From JAMXLO01 sp041487355 (GTDB lineage: Bacteria > Pseudomonadota > Alphaproteobacteria > Acetobacterales > Acetobacteraceae): DNA of 7,663 nucleotides. Location of the stretch: NCBI GenBank assembly GCA_041487355.1, contig JBGPND010000233.1, positions 1 to 7,663 on the forward strand, written 5' to 3'. Of this stretch, positions 1 to 6,292 are shown in pieces. Below the pieces are notes generated by a model. That model made no database searches and was not told the DNA's origin. It saw nothing but the letters and a program-made list of their open reading frames with translations. The position numbers and the translations under genes are program-made. How positions within the stretch are numbered: position 1 is the stretch's first letter; every line of letters begins with the position of its first letter.

Positions 1-19
1 CATTGCGAGGAAACGCCGT

Positions 20-2083
20 ATGACGAACACTCCACAGGTCCTGGCTGCATTCTTCGCGCCGCGCAGAATCGCCGTGATCGGCGCGAGCGCGGATCGCAAC
101 CGCGCGGGTGGCCGCGTGTTGCAGACGCTGGGCACGGCCGGATATCCCGGACGCGTCATTCCGGTGAACCCGAACCAGACGCAGATCAACGATCTGCCGT
201 GCCATCCGTCGATCCTGGCGGTGCCGGAGCCGGTGGACCTGGTGGCGATCTGCGTTCCCGCTGAGCGTGTGCCCGATATCATCCGCGACTGCGGCCGTGC
301 CGGCGTGCGCGGCGCCGTGGTGTTCGCCGACGGCTTCCGCGACGAGGCCCTGCGCGGCGCATTGTCGGTCGCCCTCGCCGGCGCGCGCCAGGAGTCCGGC
401 CTGCGCATGATCGGTCCCAACACGATCGGCATCCGCCACAGCGAGAGCCGCGCCTACGTGACGTTCTCGTCGGCGACCGAATCCGAACTGATGCCCGGCC
501 CGGTGGCCACCATCGCGCAGAGCGGCGGCATGAGCGGCGTCCTCGGAGTCACCCAGTTGCGCCGGCGCGGCCTCGGCCCGCGCTGTGTGATCGATACCGG
601 CAACGAGTTCGACGTCGATGTGGCGGACTGCGTCGAATACGTCGCGGAAGATCCAGACACGACCTGCATCTCTCTGCTCATCGAAGGCGCGCGCGACGGC
701 CGGCGGCTGGCCGATGCGATCCGCCATGCGACGGCGCGTGGCAAGCAGGTGGTGTTCCTGAAGACGGGCCGGTCGGCAGCGGCGATGGATCAGGTGGCCT
801 CCCACACCGGCGCGCTCGCCGGCCGCGCCGAACTGTTCGATGCCGCGATGCGCGATGCTGGCGCCTGCGTGGTGGGCGATGAGATGGAGCTGATGGACGC
901 GGTCGTACTGCACGGCTTCAACCGCGTGCCGAAGGGCAGAAGGCTCGGCGCGGTGACGCCATCGGGCGGCTACGCGATCCTGGCCGTCGATGCGGCGGAA
1001 CAGTTCGGCATGGAGTTTCCCGCGCCGGTGATCACGCCGACGCCGGAGCAACGCGAGCAGGTGCGGCTCGGCACGTTCGACAATCCGTTCGACATGTCGT
1101 CGACCATCTCCTCCGGCCCGCGTGGCCTGGAGACGTCGCTGCACTGGATGGCGTCGCAGCCAAACATCGATGCGATCCTGCTGTGGCAGGCTGCCATCCT
1201 CGATAATCCGGGGGCGCAACCACGAGTGTACGCCGCGCTGGCCGATCTCGTGGCGCATACTGACAAGCCGGTGTTCGGCTGTGGCCTGACCACGCCCGAC
1301 TTCGAGGCGCGCTTGCGCGAGCTTGGCATAATCTGGTTCGAGGAGCCGACGCGGCTGGTTCGCGCGCTCAGCGTCGTGACGCCGGAAACTACGTCGCGTA
1401 GCGTGCCGGCTGCATCCGTGACACACCGACGCGTCGTGACCGGTACCCGGGCGCGGGACGCCTTGGGTGATCTGCCTGATCTGCCGCATGTGCCAACCGT
1501 GGCGGTCGCGGACGTCGCGGCGGCACAGCGTGCGATGCAGGCGCTCGGCGTGGATCGCGTCGTGCTGAAGATTGAGAGCGAGCATATCGCGCACAAGACC
1601 GAGTTCGGCTTCGTGTCCGGTCCGATCGCCGCGGCGGAGCTCGCTCGGACATTCGCCGAGCTGGACGCGGCGCGCAGCCGCAGCGCGGATCCGTCGGCCT
1701 CGATCGTGCTGCAGCCATTCGAGCGTGGGGTCGAGCTTGCACTGGGCGCCTATCGCGATCCGGCTTTCGGCCCATCGGTCATGGTCGCGCTCGGCGGCAT
1801 CTATCTGGAAATCCTGCGCGACACACAGTTCGCACCGGCGCCGGTGACGCAACAGCAGGCGCGTGACATGGTGATGCGGTTGAAAGCGGCGGACATCCTG
1901 CGCGGCGCCCGAGGGCGTCCGCCGGCCGACATCGATGCGGTGGCGCGTGCGGTCGCCGCACTGTCGCGCTTCATGGCCGAGAATGCCGATCGCTTTGCGG
2001 AAATCGACATCAATCCGCTGATCGTCCGTGCCGCGGGCAAGGGCGTGGTGGCCGTGGATGCGCTGCTGGTCGAACGTGATTAG
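20..2083 (+). CDS. acetate-CoA ligase-type acyl-CoA synthetase (NDP-forming)
   Basis: This is a 687-residue single-chain acyl-CoA synthetase of the NDP-forming acetyl-CoA synthetase family, which interconverts an acid, CoA and ATP with acyl-CoA, ADP and phosphate through a phosphohistidine. What is seen: an N-terminal CoA-binding Rossmann domain (about residues 10-105, with IAVIGAS at 17-23), a succinyl-CoA-ligase-like middle domain (about 160-300) carrying SHTGALAG at 261-268, whose H262 is the expected phosphorylated histidine, and a C-terminal ATP-grasp domain (about 480-687) with VLKIES at 515-520, HKTEFGF at 525-531, GVELALGAYRDP at 570-581, and EIDINPLIV at 661-669. Length is about usual for the fused alpha-beta form. 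The start at 20 is preceded by GAGG at 7-10. The stretch joining the middle and ATP-grasp domains (about 450-500) matches the family poorly and seems shortened. Acyl substrate unknown; homologues include acetate, pimelate and other acid ligases and lysine acetyltransferases, the last usually with a GNAT domain that is absent here. Confidence 0.93.
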   Translation: MTNTPQVLAAFFAPRRIAVIGASADRNRAGGRVLQTLGTAGYPGRVIPVNPNQTQINDLPCHPSILAVPEPVDLVAICVPAERVPDIIRDCGRAGVRGAVVFADGFRDEALRGALSVALAGARQESGLRMIGPNTIGIRHSESRAYVTFSSATESELMPGPVATIAQSGGMSGVLGVTQLRRRGLGPRCVIDTGNEFDVDVADCVEYVAEDPDTTCISLLIEGARDGRRLADAIRHATARGKQVVFLKTGRSAAAMDQVASHTGALAGRAELFDAAMRDAGACVVGDEMELMDAVVLHGFNRVPKGRRLGAVTPSGGYAILAVDAAEQFGMEFPAPVITPTPEQREQVRLGTFDNPFDMSSTISSGPRGLETSLHWMASQPNIDAILLWQAAILDNPGAQPRVYAALADLVAHTDKPVFGCGLTTPDFEARLRELGIIWFEEPTRLVRALSVVTPETTSRSVPAASVTHRRVVTGTRARDALGDLPDLPHVPTVAVADVAAAQRAMQALGVDRVVLKIESEHIAHKTEFGFVSGPIAAAELARTFAELDAARSRSADPSASIVLQPFERGVELALGAYRDPAFGPSVMVALGGIYLEILRDTQFAPAPVTQQQARDMVMRLKAADILRGARGRPPADIDAVARAVAALSRFMAENADRFAEIDINPLIVRAAGKGVVAVDALLVERD

Positions 2084-2101
2084 ATTGGGACTATGCCTTC
2101 A

Positions 2102-2123
2102 CCGTCATGGCCGGCCATGACGG
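2102..2123. repeat. perfect 22-bp intergenic palindrome (REP-like or terminator hairpin)
   Basis: The half-site CCGTCATGGCC at 2102-2112 is followed directly by its exact reverse complement at 2113-2123, so all 11 base pairs match with no spacer. A second, outer pair, ATGCCT at 2093-2098 and AGGCAT at 2131-2136, can extend the structure across an asymmetric internal loop. It lies 18 bp after the synthetase stop codon and 61 bp before the amidohydrolase start. There is no T-tract after it, so a classical intrinsic terminator is not supported. It resembles GTCATGGCCGG-type interspersed palindromes of alphaproteobacteria from memory. A regulator operator is the alternative. Confidence 0.7.
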
Positions 2124-2173
2124 GAGGGGTAGGCATTGACGGTAGAATGACAATACTCGGCCGTATCGCGAAC

Positions 2174-2178
2174 AGGAG
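2174..2178 (+). promoter_or_regulatory. ribosome binding site of the M20 amidohydrolase
   Basis: AGGAG lies six bases upstream of the ATG at 2185. It is the strongest Shine-Dalgarno match in this gap and fixes that start codon. Confidence 0.75.
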
Positions 2179-2184
2179 CGCTCC

Positions 2185-3366
2185 ATGGCTGTCACGGGTT
2201 CCCCAATCGAGCTGATCCGCCGCTACCACGCCGAACTTACCGCGATCAGGCAGGACATCCACGCCAATCCGGAACTCGGGCTGGAGGAGCATCGCACGGC
2301 CGAACTTGTCGCGCAGAAGCTGGCTGAGTGGGGCATCGAGGTGCATCGCGGCGTCGGCGGCACCGGCGTGGTCGGCGTGCTGCGCTCCGGCAATGGCCAG
2401 GCGACGATCGGGCTGCGCGCCGACATGGACGCGCTGCCGATCGAGGAAGCCAACGACATCCCGTATCGCAGTTGCAATCCCGGCAAGATGCACGCCTGCG
2501 GCCATGACGGCCATACCACGATGCTGCTCGGCGCCGCGCGCTATCTGGCGGAGACGCGCAACTTCAACGGCACGGTGAATTTCGTCTTCCAGCCGGGCGA
2601 GGAGGGCATCGGCGGCGCCCTCGCGATGCTGAACGACGGACTGCTCCAGCGCTTCCCGTGCAACGCCGTCTACGGCATGCACAACCGTCCCGGCATGCCG
2701 GTCGGCAAGTACGGCATCACGCTGGGCACTGCTATGGCCGGCGGCGCGTTCTTCGACATCACCATAACCGGACGTGGGGCGCACGGCGCACGGCCGGAGG
2801 CCGGCATCGATCCCGTGCTGGCCGCCTGCCATATCGGCACCGCGCTGCAATCCATCGTGGCGCGTAACGTCCCGCCATCCGATACGGCGGTATTAAGCGT
2901 CACGCGGGTACTCGCCGGCGAGGCCTACAACGTGATCCCGCAGACCGCCACGCTGTCCGGCACGGCACGGACCATGAAGCGCGAGACGATGACGCTGCTG
3001 GAGGAAGGCATCCAGCGTGTCGCCGCGGGCGTGGCGTCCGGCCTCGGGGCGACGGCCGAGGTGGATTTCCGACTGATCTTCGCGCCGCTGGTCAACCACA
3101 AGGCGGAGACGCAGGCGATCGCCGATGCTGCGGCGGAACTGGTCGGCGACGCCAACGTCAACCTCGCGCAGAATCCGGCGATGGCATCGGAGGATTTCAG
3201 CTTCATGCTGGAGCAGGTTCCCGGTGCGTATATCAACCTGGGCAACGGCGACAGCGCCTCGGTGCACAATCATCGCTACAATTTCAACGACGAGGCGATC
3301 CCGTTCGGCTCTGCGCTGTACGCTCGGTTGGTCGAACGACAATTGCCTCGCGGTACGGGCGAATAA
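2185..3366 (+). CDS. M20 family metallo-amidohydrolase (hippurate hydrolase-like)
   Basis: This 393-residue protein belongs to the M20D amidohydrolase group (hippurate hydrolase, IAA-amino acid hydrolase, N-acyl-amino acid deacylase), which cleaves an amide to release a free acid and an amine or amino acid using two metal ions. Visible family motifs in order are HANPELGLEE at 26-35, RADMDALPIEE at 78-88, HACGHDGH at 103-110, PGEEG at 137-141, GMHN at 164-167, GRGAHGARPE at 196-205 in the dimerisation (lid) domain, SEDFSF at 335-340, and HNHRYNFND at 361-369. By family homology C105, H107, E140 or E139, H166 and H361 bind metal and an adjacent glutamate is the catalytic base. Length is typical and there is no signal peptide, so it is cytoplasmic. 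All metal-site residues appear intact. It is probably the first gene of an operon with the oxidoreductase 24 bp downstream. Exact substrate is not determinable. Confidence 0.94.
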   Translation: MAVTGSPIELIRRYHAELTAIRQDIHANPELGLEEHRTAELVAQKLAEWGIEVHRGVGGTGVVGVLRSGNGQATIGLRADMDALPIEEANDIPYRSCNPGKMHACGHDGHTTMLLGAARYLAETRNFNGTVNFVFQPGEEGIGGALAMLNDGLLQRFPCNAVYGMHNRPGMPVGKYGITLGTAMAGGAFFDITITGRGAHGARPEAGIDPVLAACHIGTALQSIVARNVPPSDTAVLSVTRVLAGEAYNVIPQTATLSGTARTMKRETMTLLEEGIQRVAAGVASGLGATAEVDFRLIFAPLVNHKAETQAIADAAAELVGDANVNLAQNPAMASEDFSFMLEQVPGAYINLGNGDSASVHNHRYNFNDEAIPFGSALYARLVERQLPRGTGE

Positions 3367-3380
3367 TCACGATCATCAAT

Positions 3381-3384
3381 GGAG
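3381..3384 (+). promoter_or_regulatory. ribosome binding site deciding the LLM oxidoreductase start
   Basis: GGAG lies six bases before the ATG at 3391. The alternative in-frame ATG at 3379 overlaps this site and has no Shine-Dalgarno sequence of its own, so 3391 is the better start. Confidence 0.75.
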
Positions 3385-3390
3385 AAAACC

Positions 3391-4248
3391 ATGCTGAAAT
3401 TCGGCGCGTCGATGTTCTTCACCGACTATTCCATGGCGCCGGGCGAACTCGGCAAGGCGCTGGAAGAGCGTGGTTTCGAATCGGTCTGGGCGCCGGAGCA
3501 TTCGCACATCCCGGTGTCGCGCAAGACGCCGTTCCCAGCCGGCGGCGACCTGCCGAAGAAATACTACGACGCGATGGACCCGTTCGTGACGCTGACCATG
3601 GCGGCTGCGGCGACCAAGACGCTGAAGGTCGGCACCGGCGTCTGCCTGGTGGCGCAGCGCGATCCGATCCAGACCGCGAAACTGGTGGCCTCGATCGACA
3701 CCGTGTCCGGCGGTCGTTTCTTGTTCGGCATCGGCAACGGCTGGAACCAGGACGAGATGGAGAACCACGGCACCGTCTTCACCACGCGCCATAAGCAGGC
3801 CCGCGAGAAGGTGGAGGCGATGAAGGCGATCTGGACGCAGACGAAGGCGGAGTATCACGGCGATTTCGTGAAATTCGATCCGGTGATGACCTGGCCGAAG
3901 CCCGTGCAGAAGCCGCATCCGCCGGTGATCGTCGGCGGTGCGTTCCCGTATTCGGCGCGCCGCGCGATCCGCTACGGAGACGGCTGGATTCCGCAGGCCT
4001 CGCGTGGCGGCTACTCCGAGATCGCCGACATGATCCCGGAGTTCCGCAAGATGGCAACCGAGGCGGGCCGTGACCCGAAGTCGATCGAGATCACGGTCTG
4101 GTTCCCCAAGAAGGACGCGGACCTGATGAAGCGCTACCAGGACCTCGGCGTTGCGCGCGTGGTGTTCAACACGGAATCCGAGAAGGCGGACACGGTGATG
4201 CCGGTGATCGACGGTTGGGCCACGCTGATGCGCCAGGTCAACGGCTGA
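3391..4248 (+). CDS. LLM class oxidoreductase, Rv2161c-like (probable F420/FMN-dependent)
   Basis: This is a 285-residue luciferase-like monooxygenase-fold protein. The whole chain fits a TIM-barrel LLM enzyme of the Rv2161c-like subgroup: GKALEERGFESVWAPEHSHI at 21-40, a variable insertion with PAGGDLPKKYYDAMDPF at 49-65, LKVGTGVCLVAQRDPIQTAK at 78-97, GGRFLFGIGNGWNQDE at 107-122, and PHPPVIVGGAF at 175-185 followed by GDGWIP at 196-201. These enzymes use reduced F420 or FMN in redox or monooxygenation reactions. The family name says F420, but many proteobacterial members lie in genomes where cofactor use is untested, so FMN is equally possible. The start at 3391 was preferred over 3379 because GGAG sits six bases before it. 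It follows the amidohydrolase by 24 bp and is probably cotranscribed with it, which suggests a role on the same compound class. No signal peptide is seen. Confidence 0.92.
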   Translation: MLKFGASMFFTDYSMAPGELGKALEERGFESVWAPEHSHIPVSRKTPFPAGGDLPKKYYDAMDPFVTLTMAAAATKTLKVGTGVCLVAQRDPIQTAKLVASIDTVSGGRFLFGIGNGWNQDEMENHGTVFTTRHKQAREKVEAMKAIWTQTKAEYHGDFVKFDPVMTWPKPVQKPHPPVIVGGAFPYSARRAIRYGDGWIPQASRGGYSEIADMIPEFRKMATEAGRDPKSIEITVWFPKKDADLMKRYQDLGVARVVFNTESEKADTVMPVIDGWATLMRQVNG

Positions 4249-4250
4249 GC

Positions 4251-4922
4251 TTGCAGCGCATTCCGTTCGGCCTCGATCGTCTGCCGCGGACGATTGCGCC
4301 AGACGATCCGAGGCTGCGCTGCGTGGTGGTGGGCGACGCGAAGCTGCGGCTGAACAGCGAGCCGGTGCCGGCGGATGCGATGCCGCTGGCGATCGGCGAT
4401 CACGCGGCCCGCGTTGCGGCGGCGATGGAGTGGCTGGTGAGCCTGTGCGGCGATTACGCGCCGTTGCGGCGGCAGTTCATCGCCAGCTATTTCGGCTTCA
4501 TCACGGCGCATCTCGACGCGCATCGGGCCGAACTGGCTGAGCGCGCGAAGCCGTACGATGGACTTTATGCGCCGGAGGACTGGTTGTGGTCGGCACTGCG
4601 CCCGCTGCCGCGCGGGTGGGTGCCGGCGCAGGGCCAATTGTTGCCAGCGGACATGGTCTTCTGGGATGGCACGCAACCCGTTGCGATCGAGCTCGCCGTG
4701 CGGGAGACAGAGCGGCAGAAGGCGCTGCAAGCGGCTGGTGTCGCCGTGTGCCGCATCGAGCCGAGCTTGCTCGCCGGCGATCCTGTTCTGCTCGGCCGGA
4801 TTCTGCCGGACAACTTCCAGCACTTCTGGTGCGGCCAGACGCTGCCGTCCAGCCCGTTCCGTCGCCCTTTCCCGCTCGGTGTCATGCAATCAAGCGCAGG
4901 CGCTGATCTGCAATCGTCGTGA
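4251..4922 (+). CDS. unrecognised protein with a PD-(D/E)XK-like C-terminal half
   Basis: I do not recognise this gene as a named family. It begins just after the oxidoreductase stop if the TTG at 4251 is used (223 residues); the frame also allows a TTG at 4215 (235 residues, overlapping the preceding gene by 34 bp), and neither has a good ribosome site. Using the 223-residue numbering, the N-terminal half has VVVGDAKLRL at 25-34 and a helical stretch with WLVSLCGDYAPLRRQF at 61-76. The segment LPADMVFWDG at 131-140 followed by PVAIELA at 143-149, a basic helix RETERQKALQAAG at 151-163 and VAVCRIEP at 164-171 has the strand-strand-helix-strand order of a PD-(D/E)XK nuclease core, with D134 and E147 in place of the catalytic acids but leucine where lysine is expected. 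This suggests an inactive or divergent nuclease-fold protein. No transmembrane segment is seen. Third-position G/C bias and codon use match the neighbours, supporting a real gene. Confidence 0.72.
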   Translation: MQRIPFGLDRLPRTIAPDDPRLRCVVVGDAKLRLNSEPVPADAMPLAIGDHAARVAAAMEWLVSLCGDYAPLRRQFIASYFGFITAHLDAHRAELAERAKPYDGLYAPEDWLWSALRPLPRGWVPAQGQLLPADMVFWDGTQPVAIELAVRETERQKALQAAGVAVCRIEPSLLAGDPVLLGRILPDNFQHFWCGQTLPSSPFRRPFPLGVMQSSAGADLQSS

Positions 4923-4946
4923 CGAAATGGTCGACCGCCGCCGCCG

Positions 4947-5046
4947 ACTGTCATTGCGAGCGGAGCGAAGCAATCTCGGGGGCGTTGGGTCCACGAGATT
5001 GCCGCGTCCTGCCGCGCCTTCGGCTCGCAGTCCTCGCAATGACAGT
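4947..5046. repeat. composite inverted repeat of about 100 bp between convergent genes
   Basis: Outer arms ACTGTCATTGCGAG at 4947-4960 and CTCGCAATGACAGT at 5033-5046 are exact 14-bp inverted copies. Nested inside are GAGCGAAG at 4963-4970 opposite CTTCGGCTC at 5018-5026 (one bulged G), and GCAATCTCG at 4970-4978 opposite CGAGATTGC at 4994-5002 (9 of 9). The single strand can therefore fold into a long stem with a side hairpin. It fills the gap between the stop codons at 4922 and 5071. CATTGCGAGCGGAGCGAAGCAAT-like elements are familiar from alphaproteobacterial intergenic regions (from memory, not searched), so this is most likely an interspersed repeat that may also act as a two-way transcription terminator or mRNA 3' stabiliser. 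Confidence 0.8.
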
Positions 5047-5068
5047 GGGCCGGTGTCGTAGGCGCCAA

Positions 5069-6277
5069 CTACAGCGTAAGCTCCAGCACGTAGAGCCCGC
5101 CGGCGAAGCGGTCCACTGCATAGACCAGGCGATTTTCGTCGACGTAGACGTCGTTGATCATCGCCGCCTTCATCTGCGAGCCCTCCGGCGCCGGCGGAAT
5201 ATACGATGCCACCTCGCGCGGCTGCAGCGGATCGGTGATGTCGTGCACGCGTAGCCCGCCACCGAAATAGGTGCCGAACACCAGCGTGCTGGACTGGAAC
5301 GATGGACCGGGCCGGTTTTCGTGCAGGTTGTGCGCGCCGTAGCGCCCGCCGATCGCATAGTCCTCCATCGGCGGCAGCGGCAACGTAGAGACCGAAATCA
5401 GATTGTCCTCTTTCCGCGCATCGAGCAGCCAGACCAGCTTGGGCCAGTCGAGTCCCTCGGTGCGAACGCATTCATCGCTCACCACCAGCAGATCGCGATC
5501 GAACAGCGGCATCACCGTGTGGGTGAAGCCGGGGAACGGCGGGTGCGGGTTCCAGTGCCCCACCAGCTTTGGCCTGCCGATATCGGAGATGTCGAGAACG
5601 CAGGCGCCGCCGTCGATGTAGCCGACATAGGCGCGGTCCGGCCGCTCCGGATACACGTTGGTATTGTGCGCGCGCCAGCCGGTGTCGAACTTCGGATGGC
5701 GCGGCACCGGCGGCGCCTCGTCGCGCTGCTCCGTCCCGGGATACCACCAGCGGCCAAGTTCGCGCGGCTTCGTCGGATCGGTCACGTCGATCGCGCGATA
5801 GCATTGATCGTCGCGCAGATTGCGCGGCATGAAATCGGCCGCACCGCTGGAGCAGTGGATGGTCTTGCCGTCGACGAACCAGAGCTGGTGCACCCCCCGT
5901 GACCGCTCCCCCGAACAGTCGAAGAAGCTGATGCTGCGCGGCTGCTCCGGCGTCGAGATGTCGAACAGCTCGATCCCCGCCGGCGTCGCGCCGTGCGTGC
6001 CGGTCTGGTACGCCACTGCCATGATGTTGTCGCACACCTCCAGCGAGTTGGAGCGCACGTTGCGGTGCGGCAGATCGGTCTGCACGATGACACGCGGCTT
6101 CGTCGGATCGGTGACGTCGACACCGGTGAAATTCTTCGGCGCGCATTCGTGCGCCAGCCACATGATGCGCCGCCCGCCGGACGCCAACTGAAGGCTCATG
6201 CCCTCGCCGACATTGCCGAACCCGCGCATCGTGTCGTGCGAGATCAGACGCAGGTTGTGGGCTTCCGGTTGCGCCAT
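5069..6277 (-). CDS. LVIVD-repeat beta-propeller protein
   Basis: This 402-residue protein is made of LVIVD-type repeats, each ending in a strand plus a turn of the form (V/I/L)-D-(V/I)-(T/S)-D-P-x-x-P-R. Clear copies are VDVTDPTKPR at 53-62, FDISTPEQPR at 105-114, IDVTDPTKPR at 163-172, LDISDIGRPK at 228-237 and HDITDPLQPR at 345-354; weaker copies at about 284-300 (LLDARKEDNLISV) and the C-terminal LYVLEL at 395-400 bring the total to about seven, as for a seven-bladed propeller. There is no signal peptide or lipobox, so it is predicted cytoplasmic, unlike many secreted LVIVD proteins. The start at 6277 is preceded by GGGGAGA, and the open frame continues far upstream only because it mirrors the divergent gene. 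Histidines recur just before several repeats (H43, H130, H204, H253, H316, H319). Function is unknown: a binding scaffold or, less certainly, a metal enzyme related to selenium-binding-protein-like propellers. Confidence 0.88.
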   Translation of the reverse strand: MAQPEAHNLRLISHDTMRGFGNVGEGMSLQLASGGRRIMWLAHECAPKNFTGVDVTDPTKPRVIVQTDLPHRNVRSNSLEVCDNIMAVAYQTGTHGATPAGIELFDISTPEQPRSISFFDCSGERSRGVHQLWFVDGKTIHCSSGAADFMPRNLRDDQCYRAIDVTDPTKPRELGRWWYPGTEQRDEAPPVPRHPKFDTGWRAHNTNVYPERPDRAYVGYIDGGACVLDISDIGRPKLVGHWNPHPPFPGFTHTVMPLFDRDLLVVSDECVRTEGLDWPKLVWLLDARKEDNLISVSTLPLPPMEDYAIGGRYGAHNLHENRPGPSFQSSTLVFGTYFGGGLRVHDITDPLQPREVASYIPPAPEGSQMKAAMINDVYVDENRLVYAVDRFAGGLYVLELTL

Positions 6278-6284
6278 GGGCGAT

Positions 6285-6291
6285 TCTCCCC
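6285..6291 (-). promoter_or_regulatory. ribosome binding site of the LVIVD gene, within the 15-bp divergent gap
   Basis: Read on the - strand, GGGGAGA ends seven bases before the ATG at 6277, which fixes that start. It lies next to the start codon of the divergent CobW gene at 6293-6295, so the leader of one gene is the coding start of the other. Confidence 0.7.
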
Positions 6292-6292
6292 G

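Noticed and set aside
1..9. CATTGCGAG at the left edge, identical to 4952-4960, as a remnant of the composite repeat
   Set aside because: Only nine bases match and the rest of the element is missing; the window edge prevents checking the left side.
2136..2157. TTGACG followed by AATACT or TAGAAT as a promoter for the amidohydrolase
   Set aside because: The spacers are far too short (10 bp or less) for a sigma-70-type promoter, and no properly spaced pair was found.
2080..2850. A 256-residue - strand frame opposite the amidohydrolase
   Set aside because: It is antisense to a gene with all M20 motifs; its composition is what GC-rich complementary frames give.
4565..5068. A 167-residue - strand frame across the composite repeat
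   Set aside because: Its translation over the repeat (RDCFAPLAMT-like) is the typical false peptide made by this repeat type, and the rest is antisense to the + strand gene.
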